Assembly: GCF_000300975.2 (NCBI RefSeq)
Contig: NZ_AEEC02000030.1
Location: 1 to 62,866 of the forward strand
Reading direction: 5' to 3'
DNA length: 62,866 nt
DNA from: Herbaspirillum frisingense GSF30
Lineage (GTDB): Bacteria > Pseudomonadota > Gammaproteobacteria > Burkholderiales > Burkholderiaceae_D
A program made the position numbers and the translations under genes. Positions 17,036 to 26,426 of the stretch are shown piece by piece. Below the pieces are notes generated by a model. It did no database searches and was not told where the DNA came from. It saw only the letters and a list, made by a program, of their open reading frames with translations. Numbering within the stretch: position 1 is the first letter of the stretch; each line of letters starts with the position of its first letter.

Positions 17036-18694
17036 ATGAAACGCCCTGCCCCCACCGACCGCCACGCCGACAAACCCGTGATCTGGACCGCTTCGGTATC
17101 GCGCCTGTCGGAGCTGTTCCGCGACATCACGCTGGAGTTCGACGCGCTGGCCGACATCGAGCCCATCCACCTGGGGTTCGACGAGGCCGTGCGCGAGATC
17201 CGCGAACGCCTGGCCACGCAGCGCTGCGACGTGGTCATCTCGGCCGGCTCCAACGGCGCCTACCTCAAGAGCCGGTTGCCGGTGCCGGTGGTGGTGGCGC
17301 GCGCCAGCGGCTTCGACGTGATGCAGGCGCTGGCACGGGCGCGCCAGATCACCACGCGCATCGGCCTGGTCAGCTATCAGGAAGAGATGCCGGCACTGGC
17401 CGAGTTCCAGCAGATGTTCGGACTGGACATCGCCCAGCGCACCTATGCCACCGAGGAAGATGCGCGGGCCGTGGTCAATGAATTGAAGGCCGGTGGCATC
17501 GAGGCCGTGGTGGGTGCCGGCCTCATCACCGACCTGGCTGAAGAGGCCGGCATGCACGGCATCTTCCTGTATTCCTCGGCCACGGTGCGCCAGGCCTTCG
17601 AGGATGCGCTGGAACTGGCGCGCCTGACGCAACTGGAGAGCACGCGTGGCGCGCTCCTGCCGGTGGCCGACAGCCTGCGCGCACGTCATCACCTGAAGGA
17701 CCTGCGGGGCGAATCGGCTGCCATGGAAGCGGTACGGCAATCGATCACGCTGTTTGCCCGTTCACCGGCCAGCGTACTGATCCAGGGCGAGACCGGCACC
17801 GGCAAGGAGCTGGCGGCGCAAGCCATCCATCGCGCCCATCCGCTGATGCAGGGCAAGACCCACGCAAGCCATCCCTTCGTGGCCATCAATTGCGGCGCGC
17901 TGGCGGAGTCGCTGCTGGAGTCCGAACTGTTCGGCTATGAAGAAGGTGCCTTCACCGGTTCGCGCCGGGGTGGGCGTGCCGGCGTGTTCGAGGCGGCCCA
18001 TCGCGGCACGCTGCTATTGGATGAAATCGGCGAGATGCCGCTGCCCCTGCAGACCCGCCTGCTGCGCGTGCTGGAAGAGCGCGAGGTGGTGCGCGTCGGT
18101 GGCACGCGGCCGATCCCGGTGCAGGTGCGCATCATCAGCGCCACCCATTGCGACCTGGAGGCCAGGGTGCGCGAGGGCCGTTTCCGGGCCGACCTGTATT
18201 ACCGGCTCAGCGTGCTGCGCCTGCCCCTGCCACCGCTGCGCGCACGCAGCGACGACGTGCCGGCACTGGTCGAGTGGCATCTCAAGCATGCACTGGCGGC
18301 GCTGGATGCCCGCCCGCATGCCAACCTGGGTGCGGAAATCCTGCGCTGCTCACCGCTGCTGTGCGCCTACGCCTGGCCGGGCAATGTGCGTGAACTGCGC
18401 AACCTGATGGAACGGCTGGCCCTGTTCCTGGCGGCCGAGCCGCTGCAGGCGCTGACCCCGGCCCTGATCCTGCGGGTAGCACCGGAACTGGCGCAGCACG
18501 CCAGCATGGCCAGCGCGACCGTGCAGGAGCCAGATGTCGTCACGGCCGCACCTGACGATGCGCAGATCCAGGCCGTGCTGCGCCGCTATCGCGGCAATCG
18601 CGCTGCCGCCGCACGCCATCTGGGGATGAGCCGGACCACCCTGTGGCGCCGCTTGAAGCAGCTATCGGATGAGGTCGACGAAGCTCAGCAATGA
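17036..18694 (+). CDS. prpR: Propionate catabolism sigma54-dependent activator PrpR
   Basis: 552 residues. An N-terminal PrpR_N sensor domain (about 15-190), thought to sense 2-methylcitrate, includes the [12 protein letters not shown] segment. The AAA+ domain has Walker A GETGTGKE, the sigma54-contact loop as GAFTGS rather than GAFTGA (known also in PrpR of enterobacteria), and [19 protein letters not shown]. The C-terminal Fis-type helix-turn-helix is [22 protein letters not shown]. Divergent from prpBC, whose promoter it should drive. Confidence 0.95.
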   Translation: MKRPAPTDRHADKPVIWTASVSRLSELFRDITLEFDALADIEPIHLGFDEAVREIRERLATQRCDVVISAGSNGAYLKSRLPVPVVVARASGFDVMQALARARQITTRIGLVSYQEEMPALAEFQQMFGLDIAQRTYATEEDARAVVNELKAGGIEAVVGAGLITDLAEEAGMHGIFLYSSATVRQAFEDALELARLTQLESTRGALLPVADSLRARHHLKDLRGESAAMEAVRQSITLFARSPASVLIQGETGTGKELAAQAIHRAHPLMQGKTHASHPFVAINCGALAESLLESELFGYEEGAFTGSRRGGRAGVFEAAHRGTLLLDEIGEMPLPLQTRLLRVLEEREVVRVGGTRPIPVQVRIISATHCDLEARVREGRFRADLYYRLSVLRLPLPPLRARSDDVPALVEWHLKHALAALDARPHANLGAEILRCSPLLCAYAWPGNVRELRNLMERLALFLAAEPLQALTPALILRVAPELAQHASMASATVQEPDVVTAAPDDAQIQAVLRRYRGNRAAAARHLGMSRTTLWRRLKQLSDEVDEAQQ

Positions 18695-18948
18695 GCCGTC
18701 CGGCGTCAATCATTTACCCGATGCGACAGGCTTCCTGCGTCCTGATAATCCACCGCAGCGCGCCTTGACAGCCCCGCACTGCGGCGCCTATCCTCGCCCG
18801 CTGTAACGCCCACGGCCGATCGCATTTGCCCCGTGAGCGCGACAGGGAGCCCATAACCATCATTCAACCAGCCAGGCAGTCGTCCGCCCCGCCCGGGCGA
18901 GACCGGCGCGCAGCTCCTCCATCCACAGTCATCCATCAGGGAGTCTCC

Positions 18949-20232
18949 ATGACCAGCAACACCACGGCGCCTGGCGCCGCCACCACGCATCCGCAGGCGC
19001 GGCGCGCGATCATCTCGTCTTCCATCGGCAATGCGCTCGAATGGTTCGACATCCTGATCTACGGCGCCTTCGCCGTGGTCATCGCCAAGCAGTTCTTCCC
19101 CACCGGGGACGACAGCGTTTCGCTGCTGCTGACGTTCGCCACCTTTGGCGTGTCCTTCTTCATGCGTCCGCTGGGCGCGGTGGTGCTGGGTGCCTATTCG
19201 GACCGCGCCGGCCGCAAGGCGGCACTGATGCTGTCGATCATGCTCATGACCATCGGCACCGCCATGATCGCCTTCATGCCCAGCTACGCCAGCATCGGCC
19301 TGCTGGCACCGGCCGGCATTGCACTGGGAAAGATGATCCAGGGCTTCTCGGCCGGTGGCGAGTTCGGTAGCTCCACCGCCTTCCTGGTGGAACACGCACC
19401 GCATCGCCGTGGTTACTTCTCCAGCTGGCAGGTGGCCAGCCAGGGCATCAGCCTGTTGCTGGCGGCGATCTTCGGCGCCGTGCTCAACAACATGCTCACG
19501 CCCGAGCAACTGGCTTCCTGGGGCTGGCGCGTGCCGTTCTTCTTCGGCCTGCTGATCGCACCGGCGGGTATCTACATCCGTCGTCACCTGGATGAAGCAC
19601 CGGAATTCAAGGAGTCCAGCGAAAAGACCAATGCGCCCCTGCGCGATACCTTCACCAGCCAGAAGCTGCGCCTCCTGATCGGTTCGGGCAGCGTCATCAT
19701 GGCCACCGTCTCGGTCTACCTGTCGCTGTACATCCCGACCTACGCGGTCAAGCAGCTGGGCCTGCCGGCATGGTCGTCGTTCGCCGCGATGTCGGTGGCC
19801 GGCCTGATCATGTTCATCGGCTCGCCGCTGGTGGGCGCAGCCTCCGACAAGATCGGCCGCACGCCGTTCATGATCGTCAGCAGCGCCCTGTACATCGTGC
19901 TGACCTATCCGATGTTCGTGTTCCTGACCAATTCGCCGGGCTTCCTGCAGCTGCTGTTGCTGCAGACCGTGATCGGCGTGCTCATGACCATGTACTTCGC
20001 CGCCATGCCGGCCCTGCTGGCCGACATCTTCCCGGTGGCCACGCGCGGCACCGGCATGTCGCTGGCCTATAACATCGCGGTGACCATCTTCGGCGGCTTC
20101 GCTGGCCTGATCATCACCTGGCTGATCGACTTCACCGGCAACAAGCTGTCGGTGAGCTACTTCGTCATCTTCGGCGCGGTGCTGAGCCTGATCGCTTCGG
20201 CGGCGGCGCGTTATGTGCTGAAGCTGCGCTGA
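18949..20232 (+). CDS. MFS transporter, metabolite:H+ symporter (MHS) family
   Basis: 427 residues from the ATG after AGGGAG, about 12 membrane segments. The N-terminal SSIGNALEWFDILIYGAF, the loop GAYSDRAGRKAAL, and GFSAGGEFGSSTAFLVEHAP identify the MHS family (citrate, tricarballylate, alpha-ketoglutarate, shikimate or proline/betaine carriers). It follows prpR by 254 bp on the same strand, so a tricarboxylate such as citrate, tricarballylate or methylcitrate is a reasonable guess from context; the substrate is not readable from sequence. Confidence 0.88.
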   Translation: MTSNTTAPGAATTHPQARRAIISSSIGNALEWFDILIYGAFAVVIAKQFFPTGDDSVSLLLTFATFGVSFFMRPLGAVVLGAYSDRAGRKAALMLSIMLMTIGTAMIAFMPSYASIGLLAPAGIALGKMIQGFSAGGEFGSSTAFLVEHAPHRRGYFSSWQVASQGISLLLAAIFGAVLNNMLTPEQLASWGWRVPFFFGLLIAPAGIYIRRHLDEAPEFKESSEKTNAPLRDTFTSQKLRLLIGSGSVIMATVSVYLSLYIPTYAVKQLGLPAWSSFAAMSVAGLIMFIGSPLVGAASDKIGRTPFMIVSSALYIVLTYPMFVFLTNSPGFLQLLLLQTVIGVLMTMYFAAMPALLADIFPVATRGTGMSLAYNIAVTIFGGFAGLIITWLIDFTGNKLSVSYFVIFGAVLSLIASAAARYVLKLR

Positions 20233-20291
20233 GCGGCGATCGCGTAAATGATATAAATCGTTTCTCCCGGCAGTGTGGCGGGAGAAAATAA

Positions 20292-20332
20292 AAATGGCCT
20301 GGATCGCGAGATCCAGGCCATTTCCTTTTTTG
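20292..20332. terminator. Terminator between the MHS transporter gene and ntrC
   Basis: Perfect 14-bp stem (20292-20305 with 20310-20323) with a GCGA tetraloop and a following T-rich tract; convergent genes on both sides. Confidence 0.9.
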
Positions 20333-20438
20333 TTTGCCGCCGCCTCTTCCCCTTGTTGCTCCTGCCCACGCGGCGGCACGCGGGCAGGCCTCCCCTGCTT
20401 GACTCGAGTTGGATCAGATGTGATCCGGTGCTAGCCGA

Positions 20439-21938
20439 TCAATCGTCCTCGGCACCGCCAATACCCAGCTCCTGGATCTTGCGGGTGATGGTGTTGCGGC
20501 CGATGCCCAGGCGCACGGCGGCGTCGTTCTTGCGGCCGTGGGTGTGCTTGAGGGCGATCTTGATCAGCGCGGCTTCGAACTGGCGGCCGAGGATATCCAT
20601 CACCTCCGGCTGCTCCGAGGCCAGCATCTGCGCGGCTTCGGTTTCCAGCAGCGAGATCCAGTTGCCGGCGACGGCTTCAGCCGGTGCCGCGCCTGCCGAC
20701 AGCTCGGGCTGGGCCAGCGGTGCAGGCGTTCCGGCAGCCGAGGCCGGTGCCGACACGATCTGCGCCGGTTGCGGTGCATGCACGCGTTCTTCCACCAGGT
20801 CCTGCGGCAGGTCCTTGATTTCCACGGTCTGGCCCGGGGCCATGACGGTGATCCAGTTGCACAGGTTTTCCAGCTGGCGCACGTTGCCGGGGAATTCCAG
20901 TTGCGACAGGAACTGCATGGCCTGCGGTGACAGGCGCTTGGCTTCCACGCCCAGCTGGCGGGCGCTCTGGGTGAGGAAGTAGCGCGCCAGGATGGGAATG
21001 TCTTCGCTGCGCTCGCGCAGGCTGGGCAGGCGCAGGCGGATGACGTTGAGGCGGTGGTACAAGTCCTCGCGGAACAGGCCTTCGCGCACCCGGTGTTCCA
21101 GGTTCTGGTGGGTAGCGGCGATGACGCGCACGTTGGCCTTGAGCGATTGATGGCCGCCGACGCGATAGAAGTGGCCGTCGGAGAGCACGCGCAACAGGCG
21201 CGTCTGCAGGTCCAGCGGCATGTCGCCGATTTCGTCGAGGAACAGGGTGCCGCCCTCGGCCTGCTCGAAGCGGCCACGGCGCATGGCTTGCGCGCCGGTG
21301 AAGGCGCCGCGTTCATGGCCGAACAGTTCGGATTCCAGCAGGTCCTTCGGGATAGCAGCCGTGTTCAATGCCACGAAGGGCTGGCTGGCGCGCGGGCTGT
21401 GCTTGTGCAGGGCGCGTGCCACCAGTTCCTTGCCGGAGCCGGACTCACCGGTGATCAACACCGTCACGTTCGATTGCGACAGGCGACCGATGGCGCGGAA
21501 CACGTCCTGCATCGCGGGCGCCTGGCCGAGGATTTCGGGGGTCTGTGCGGCACCTTGCTCGATATCGGTTTCGCGCAGGCTTTCATCCAGGGCGCGACGG
21601 ATCAGTTCGACCGCCTTGTCGACGTCGAAGGGCTTGGCCAGGTATTCGAAGGCGCCGCCCTGGAAGGCCGAGACGGCCGAGTCCAGGTCCGAGAAGGCGG
21701 TGATGATGATCACCGGAATCCCGGGGTGCTTGGCCTTGACGGTCTGCAGCAGTTCCAGCCCGGAGGCGCCGGGCATGCGGATGTCGGAAACCAGCACTTG
21801 CGGCGTGCCGTTCTGCAGGGCCGCCATGGCATCGCGTGCGCTGGAAAAACTCTGCGTGGCGAGATTTTCTCGGGCCAGTGCTTTCTCAAGCACCCAGCGT
21901 ATCGATTCGTCGTCGTCAACAATCCAGATCGGTTTCAT
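20439..21938 (-). CDS. ntrC: Nitrogen regulation response regulator NtrC
   Basis: 499 residues. Receiver domain with phospho-acceptor Asp52 (VSDIRMPG), AAA+ domain with GESGSGKE, a canonical GAFTGA loop and GTLFLDEIGDMPLDLQTRLLR, then a proline/alanine-rich linker unusual for its length (about residues 385-430) and a Fis-type HTH (GRKNDAAVRLGIGRNTITRKI). It activates sigma54 promoters under nitrogen limitation. It is the last gene of glnA-ntrB-ntrC; 136 nt separate it from ntrB. Confidence 0.97.
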   Translation of the reverse strand: MKPIWIVDDDESIRWVLEKALARENLATQSFSSARDAMAALQNGTPQVLVSDIRMPGASGLELLQTVKAKHPGIPVIIITAFSDLDSAVSAFQGGAFEYLAKPFDVDKAVELIRRALDESLRETDIEQGAAQTPEILGQAPAMQDVFRAIGRLSQSNVTVLITGESGSGKELVARALHKHSPRASQPFVALNTAAIPKDLLESELFGHERGAFTGAQAMRRGRFEQAEGGTLFLDEIGDMPLDLQTRLLRVLSDGHFYRVGGHQSLKANVRVIAATHQNLEHRVREGLFREDLYHRLNVIRLRLPSLRERSEDIPILARYFLTQSARQLGVEAKRLSPQAMQFLSQLEFPGNVRQLENLCNWITVMAPGQTVEIKDLPQDLVEERVHAPQPAQIVSAPASAAGTPAPLAQPELSAGAAPAEAVAGNWISLLETEAAQMLASEQPEVMDILGRQFEAALIKIALKHTHGRKNDAAVRLGIGRNTITRKIQELGIGGAEDD

Positions 21939-22074
21939 AAATAGCTTTTTCCTGCGTTGGTCATGCTGTTAATGCTCCCGCGGCCACGACGCTTCTGACG
22001 CCGTGCCACAGCCCCCATGATGACGGGATGCCTTCCGTCATTCCGGCTTTGGCGCGCCGCCTGCGGCCATGGGC

Positions 22075-23148
22075 TCACGGCAGCGGTATAAGTATTCTGA
22101 AATCGGTACAACCCGGCCGGCTGTCGCATTCGATCACGCCCATGTGCTGATGCACGAAGGTCTGCGCCAGGGTCAGCCCCAGTCCGCTACCACCCTCCCG
22201 ACCCGACACCAGGGGATAGAAGATTCTTTCCTGGATGTCTGGCGGAATACCCGGACCGTTATCGATGATATGCAAGTCTAGTGCCAGCCGGTATCTGACC
22301 TTGGATAGCGTCACCTGGCGGGAAACGCGGGTACGCAGGATCAGCTCGGCGTCACCCGCACGGATGCGGTCGGCCAGGGCCTGGGCCGCGTTGTGGACGA
22401 TGTTCAATACCGCCTGGATCAGCTGTTCCTTGTCGCCCCGGAATTCGGGGATGGAAAGATCATAGTCGCGCTTGATGGTCAGCCCCTGCGGGAACTCGGC
22501 CATCACCAGGCTGCGCACGCGCTCGCACACTTCGTGGATGTTGACGTCGCCCACGATGTGGGGATGGCGGTGCGGTGCCAGCAGGCGATCGACCAGGGTC
22601 TGCAGGCGGTCGGCTTCCTTGATGATGACCTGGGTGTATTCGCGCAATTCCTTGAGGTGGCGCTCGGGCAGTTCCAGCTCCAGCAACTGGGCTGCGCCAC
22701 GGATGCCGCCCAGCGGGTTCTTGATCTCGTGGGCCAGGTTGCGGATCAGTTCCTTGTTGGCCTGGCTCTGGTCGAACATGCGCTCTTCACGGTCCAGCTT
22801 CAATTGCTGGACGTTCTCGCGCAGCTCCAGCAGGACCGGCATGTCGGTGCTGTCCAGGGGCGTAACGATGGTGTGCACCTGCAACGGTTCGCGGTTGGCG
22901 CGTTCCAGCACCAGGTCCAGGCGCTTGTCGGCAAACTGGTGTTCGATGGCCTGGTAGAACAACGCGGTCAGCTCCTTGCCATTGAGGAAGAGCTCCGACA
23001 GCTTCTGCTGCGAGAGCACCTTGAAGGAACTCTCCAGCAGGTTCTCGGCGGCGGCGTTGGCATAGACGATGCCACCGGCAGCGTCCAGGATGATGACGGC
23101 CGAGGCCAGCAGGTCAAGACCATCGAGGGAAGGAAGAGGTGTCTTCAT
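22075..23148 (-). CDS. ntrB: Nitrogen regulation sensor kinase/phosphatase NtrB
   Basis: 357 residues from the ATG giving MKTPLPSLDGLDLLASAV; an upstream in-frame ATG at 23175 would add nine residues and cannot be excluded. A soluble PAS domain (1-120) is followed by the H-box NLAHEIKNPLGGIRGAAQLL, N-box HNAAQAL, G1 IDNGPGIP and G2 SGREGGSGLGL. NtrB phosphorylates NtrC when PII is uridylylated and dephosphorylates it with PII. It lies between glnA and ntrC in an order reported for Herbaspirillum seropedicae. Confidence 0.95.
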   Translation of the reverse strand: MKTPLPSLDGLDLLASAVIILDAAGGIVYANAAAENLLESSFKVLSQQKLSELFLNGKELTALFYQAIEHQFADKRLDLVLERANREPLQVHTIVTPLDSTDMPVLLELRENVQQLKLDREERMFDQSQANKELIRNLAHEIKNPLGGIRGAAQLLELELPERHLKELREYTQVIIKEADRLQTLVDRLLAPHRHPHIVGDVNIHEVCERVRSLVMAEFPQGLTIKRDYDLSIPEFRGDKEQLIQAVLNIVHNAAQALADRIRAGDAELILRTRVSRQVTLSKVRYRLALDLHIIDNGPGIPPDIQERIFYPLVSGREGGSGLGLTLAQTFVHQHMGVIECDSRPGCTDFRILIPLP

Positions 23149-23266
23149 GGGAGGATTCGTGATGCCAGGGGTCATGTCGTCTTGCTCGGGCTAATGCAGT
23201 CATTGACCAGTCTGTCTAGCAATTTTCGGGCGCGCTGCCCGCCGTGGTCGGCGCCGCTGCCCATAA

Positions 23267-23294
23267 AAAAAGGGGAAGCAAGCTTCCCCTTTTT
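23267..23294 (-). terminator. Terminator after glnA
   Basis: 13-bp stem (23267-23279 with 23282-23294) with long T-tracts on either strand, directly after the glnA stop. Expression of ntrBC downstream would need read-through or a separate promoter. Confidence 0.85.
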
Positions 23295-23312
23295 CTCCGG
23301 ATGCGGATTCGA

Positions 23313-24728
23313 TTACAGCGAGTAGTACATGTCGAATTCGATCGGGTGCGTGGTCATGCGGAAGCGTTGGACTTCCTGCATCTTCAGCTCGATGTAGGCA
23401 TCGATCATGCTGTCGGTGAACACGCCACCACGGGTCAGGAACTCGCGATCCTTGTCCAGGTGATCCAGGGCTTCATCCAGCGAGGCGCAGACGGTCGGGA
23501 TCAGCTTGTCTTCTTCCGGCGGCAGGTGGTACAGGTCCTTGGTCGCAGCTTCGCCCGGGTGAATCTTGTTCTGCACGCCATCCAGACCGGCCATCAGCAG
23601 CGCCGAGAAGCACAGGTACGGGTTGGCCAGGGGATCCGGGAAGCGGGTTTCGATACGACGGCCCTTCGGGTTGGCGACGTGGGGGATACGGATCGAGGCC
23701 GAGCGGTTACGGGCCGAGTAGGCCAGCTTGACCGGGGCTTCGAAGCCGGGGACCAGACGCTTGTACGAGTTGGTGCCGGGGTTGGTGATGGCGTTGAGTG
23801 CCTTGGCGTGCTTGATGATGCCGCCGATGTAGTACAGCGCGAATTCCGACAGGCCAGCGTAGCCGTCGCCTGCGAACAGGTTCTTGCCATCCTTCCAGAC
23901 GGATTGGTGCACGTGCATGCCGGAGCCGTTGTCGCCGACCAGGGGCTTGGGCATGAAGGTAGCGGTCTTGCCGTAGGTGTGGGCAACGTTCCAGATCACG
24001 TACTTCAGGGTCTGGGTCCAGTCAGCGCGCTCGACCAGGGTCGAGAACTTGGTGCCCAGTTCGTTCTGGCCAGCGCCAGCCACTTCGTGGTGGTGCACTT
24101 CGACGGGGATGCCCAGGGATTCCAGGATCAGGGACATTTCCGAACGCATGTCCTGGAAGCTGTCGACCGGAGGAACCGGGAAGTAGCCGCCCTTGACGGT
24201 CGGACGGTGGCCGGAGTTGCCGCCTTCGATCTTGGCGCCGGTGCTCCAGGAAGCTTCTTCGGAGTCGATCTTGACGAAGGAGCCGGACATGTCAGCACCC
24301 CAACGCACGCCGTCGAAGATGAAGAATTCGGGTTCCGGACCGAAGTAGGCGGTGTCGCCCAGGCCGGAAGACTTCAGGTAGGCTTCAGCGCGCTTGGCGA
24401 TGGAGCGCGGATCACGGTCGTAGCCCTTGCCGTCGGACGGCTCGATCACGTCACATTGCATGAAGAGGGTGGTCTCTTCCATGAACGGGTCGATGTTGGC
24501 GGTGTTCGGGTCCGGGATCAGCAGCATGTCGGAGGCTTCGATACCCTTCCAGCCGGCGATCGACGAACCGTCGAAGGCGTGACCGGATTCGAACTTGTCG
24601 ATGTCGAAATGCGAAACAGGCACGGAAACGTGCTGTTCCTTGCCACGGGTGTCAGCGAAACGGAAGTCAACAAACTTGACTTCGTTGTCCTTCACCATCT
24701 TCAAAACCTCTGCGGCCGTCCTTGCCAT
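23313..24728 (-). CDS. glnA: Glutamine synthetase type I
   Basis: 471 residues. The GSI-beta class enzyme forms glutamine from glutamate and ammonia. Seen: the Asp-latch loop [17 protein letters not shown], active-site [20 protein letters not shown] and NRSASIRIP, and the adenylylation site DLYHLPPEE with Tyr400, which implies control by GlnE. AGGAG precedes the start. The upstream region carries a sigma54 element and NtrC-like sites, so transcription is nitrogen-regulated. Confidence 0.98.
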   Translation of the reverse strand: MARTAAEVLKMVKDNEVKFVDFRFADTRGKEQHVSVPVSHFDIDKFESGHAFDGSSIAGWKGIEASDMLLIPDPNTANIDPFMEETTLFMQCDVIEPSDGKGYDRDPRSIAKRAEAYLKSSGLGDTAYFGPEPEFFIFDGVRWGADMSGSFVKIDSEEASWSTGAKIEGGNSGHRPTVKGGYFPVPPVDSFQDMRSEMSLILESLGIPVEVHHHEVAGAGQNELGTKFSTLVERADWTQTLKYVIWNVAHTYGKTATFMPKPLVGDNGSGMHVHQSVWKDGKNLFAGDGYAGLSEFALYYIGGIIKHAKALNAITNPGTNSYKRLVPGFEAPVKLAYSARNRSASIRIPHVANPKGRRIETRFPDPLANPYLCFSALLMAGLDGVQNKIHPGEAATKDLYHLPPEEDKLIPTVCASLDEALDHLDKDREFLTRGGVFTDSMIDAYIELKMQEVQRFRMTTHPIEFDMYYSL

Positions 24729-24839
24729 GCGAATCTCCTAAAACGAGGAAGTAGTATAAATTGGGGTGTGAGCCGTTTTCTGCGACTGGATCTTTGCATT
24801 TGATACAACGGTCTTGCGCCGAACTCAGTCGCGGATGAT

Positions 24840-24855
24840 AGCAGATTCCATGCCA
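24840..24855 (-). promoter_or_regulatory. Sigma54 promoter of glnA
   Basis: Minus strand TGGCATG-GAAT-CTGCT: the -24 GG and -12 GC are correctly spaced, with two departures from consensus (T for C, C for T). The predicted start site is near 24829, about 100 nt before the glnA ATG. Confidence 0.75.
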
Positions 24856-24943
24856 TCGACCTTTGGGGTAGCCCGATAATGGAATATTTTAGGGAGGACG
24901 CGGCCTTCGGGCCGTTCCCCACGGTGCAGGAATCAGCATCACA

Positions 24944-24989
24944 AGCCTTGTTTTGGTGCATTTTTCTTCTTTTGCACCAAATTACTGCA
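24944..24989. promoter_or_regulatory. Two NtrC-like binding sites upstream of glnA
   Basis: A 17-mer TGCACCAAATTACTGCA (24973-24989) matches the NtrC consensus TGCACYA-N3-TGGTGCA at all but two positions. A second site at 24944-24960 has a perfect TGGTGCA half. Their centres are about 29 bp apart and lie roughly 120-150 bp upstream of the sigma54 start, like the E. coli glnAp2 enhancer. Confidence 0.75.
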
Positions 24990-25216
24990 TTTTTTGATGG
25001 GACCAGCCGATTTGCACATTGATGGTGCGTGCGCCGTACTGGGGCATCCTGTAACTCCGGCTGCGCAATGCACCGACTTGGAAATTGCCGAAATGTATAT
25101 ATTGTTTAGAATCAAGTCTTTCATCGGGCTGCGCGGCTGATCCTGCCATCGTCGGCCTCACCCATGTTGACCCGTTCCGAGAATTCCACGCCCCCTTCTT
25201 CCCGAGATCAAATGCC

Positions 25217-25678
25217 ATGAGCCCCCAAGACATCCTCTCCAAAGCCCAGCAACGCGGCACCGACGGCCAGTTACCCTATGCCGGCGCAGTCACCCCGCAG
25301 GAAGCGCTGGCCCTGATCCAGGCCGACACTAGCGTGAAGCTGGTGGACGTGCGCACGCGCGCCGAGCGCGACTGGATCGGGACCGTGCAGATTCCGGCGG
25401 CGCAGCACCTGGCGGTGCAATGGAATCTCTACCCCGAGGGCAAGTCCAATCCGGAATTCCTGCCGCAATTGAAGGAAGTCACCCTGCCCGATGAAGTGCT
25501 GCTGTTCCTGTGCCGCTCCGGCGTGCGTTCCAAACACGCAGCCAAGCTGGCCACGGAACATGGCTACACCCGCTGCTTCGACATCCTGGAAGGCTTCGAA
25601 GGCAACAAGGACGCGGCCGGACATCGCAAGACGGTGGAAGGCTGGTGCTTCGGCGGGCTGCCCTGGGTGGGCGCCTGA
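25217..25678 (+). CDS. Rhodanese-like sulfurtransferase
   Basis: 153 residues from the ATG at 25217. A single rhodanese domain carries the family strand LVDVRTRAERDWIG, the active-site loop LCRSGVRS with Cys99, and a C-terminal tail ending GWCFGGLPWVGA. Such proteins carry persulfide sulfur; the acceptor is unknown. The gene is divergent from glnA across about 490 bp that hold the glnA regulatory region, and converges on the REC-HPt gene with only 20 nt between. Confidence 0.9.
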   Translation: MSPQDILSKAQQRGTDGQLPYAGAVTPQEALALIQADTSVKLVDVRTRAERDWIGTVQIPAAQHLAVQWNLYPEGKSNPEFLPQLKEVTLPDEVLLFLCRSGVRSKHAAKLATEHGYTRCFDILEGFEGNKDAAGHRKTVEGWCFGGLPWVGA

Positions 25679-25698
25679 AGCCAACCCGGTATCGCTGA

Positions 25699-26403
25699 TC
25701 AGGATTGCAGGCTGCGCGCCTGCAGTGCATTGCCCAATGACTGCAGCAGCAGGCTGATCGCATCGGCAGCGCCAGGGCCGCCGAGCAGGGCCTCGTCCAC
25801 GCATTCCAGCAAGGCCACGATCTCGGCCCGGCCCATGGTCAGCGCCGCGCCCCGCATACGGTGGGTGAGCCGGCTCATACGGGCGGCATCACCCTCCTCC
25901 CGCGCCTGCTGCAGTGCCTGCAGATCATGCAGGGAAGTCGTCAGGAACAGCCGGGCCAGGTCCTGGTCGTGTTCTTCCTCGGGACTGGCGGCCTCGCCTT
26001 CCTCGCCCAGCTCGTGATCGCACCACAGCGCCAGCAGGCGGCGGATGGCCAGGGTCTGCAAGGGCTTGTCGAGCATCCCATCCATGCCGCTGTCCAGGCA
26101 GCGCTGTACGTGCGCAGGATCGGCCTCGGCCGAGATGCCGATCAGCGGCGTGTAGGGCCGCTCGGGCTGCGCCTGCTCCAGCTGGCGGACCTGGCGCGCC
26201 ACGTCCTGGCCCAGGATGTCCGGCAGGAAGCAATCCAGCAGCACCAGCCCATAGGGGCGGGCCTGGATTGCCGCCAGCGCGGCGCTGCCGTCGGCGACGC
26301 TGTCGACCTCGCAACCCATCAGCTGCAGCCGGCTTTGCATTGCATACCGGATGGTGGCCGAGTCATCAACGAGCAGCACCCGCGGCCCACTGTCCTTCAT
26401 CAT
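25699..26403 (-). CDS. Receiver-HPt two-domain phosphorelay protein
   Basis: 234 residues. An N-terminal receiver domain (about 7-125) has the acidic pair in LLVDDS, phospho-acceptor Asp57 (LLDCFLPD) and Lys in LDKPLQ. A short Glu-rich linker leads to a C-terminal HPt domain with LTHRMRGAAL, His181 as the expected phosphotransfer residue (HxxRG variant of HxLKG). This is the layout of the C-terminal half of BvgS/EvgS-type hybrid kinases, here without any kinase core. It follows the LuxR-type regulator gene by 23 nt and is presumably cotranscribed. Confidence 0.9.
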   Translation of the reverse strand: MMKDSGPRVLLVDDSATIRYAMQSRLQLMGCEVDSVADGSAALAAIQARPYGLVLLDCFLPDILGQDVARQVRQLEQAQPERPYTPLIGISAEADPAHVQRCLDSGMDGMLDKPLQTLAIRRLLALWCDHELGEEGEAASPEEEHDQDLARLFLTTSLHDLQALQQAREEGDAARMSRLTHRMRGAALTMGRAEIVALLECVDEALLGGPGAADAISLLLQSLGNALQARSLQS

Positions 26404-26426
26404 TGCAACTCCCTATGTGGTGCGCT

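Noticed and set aside
17943..17960. GAFTGS in PrpR as a broken sigma54 loop
   Set aside because: The same Ser variant is present in functional enterobacterial PrpR, and the sigma54 promoter is intact.
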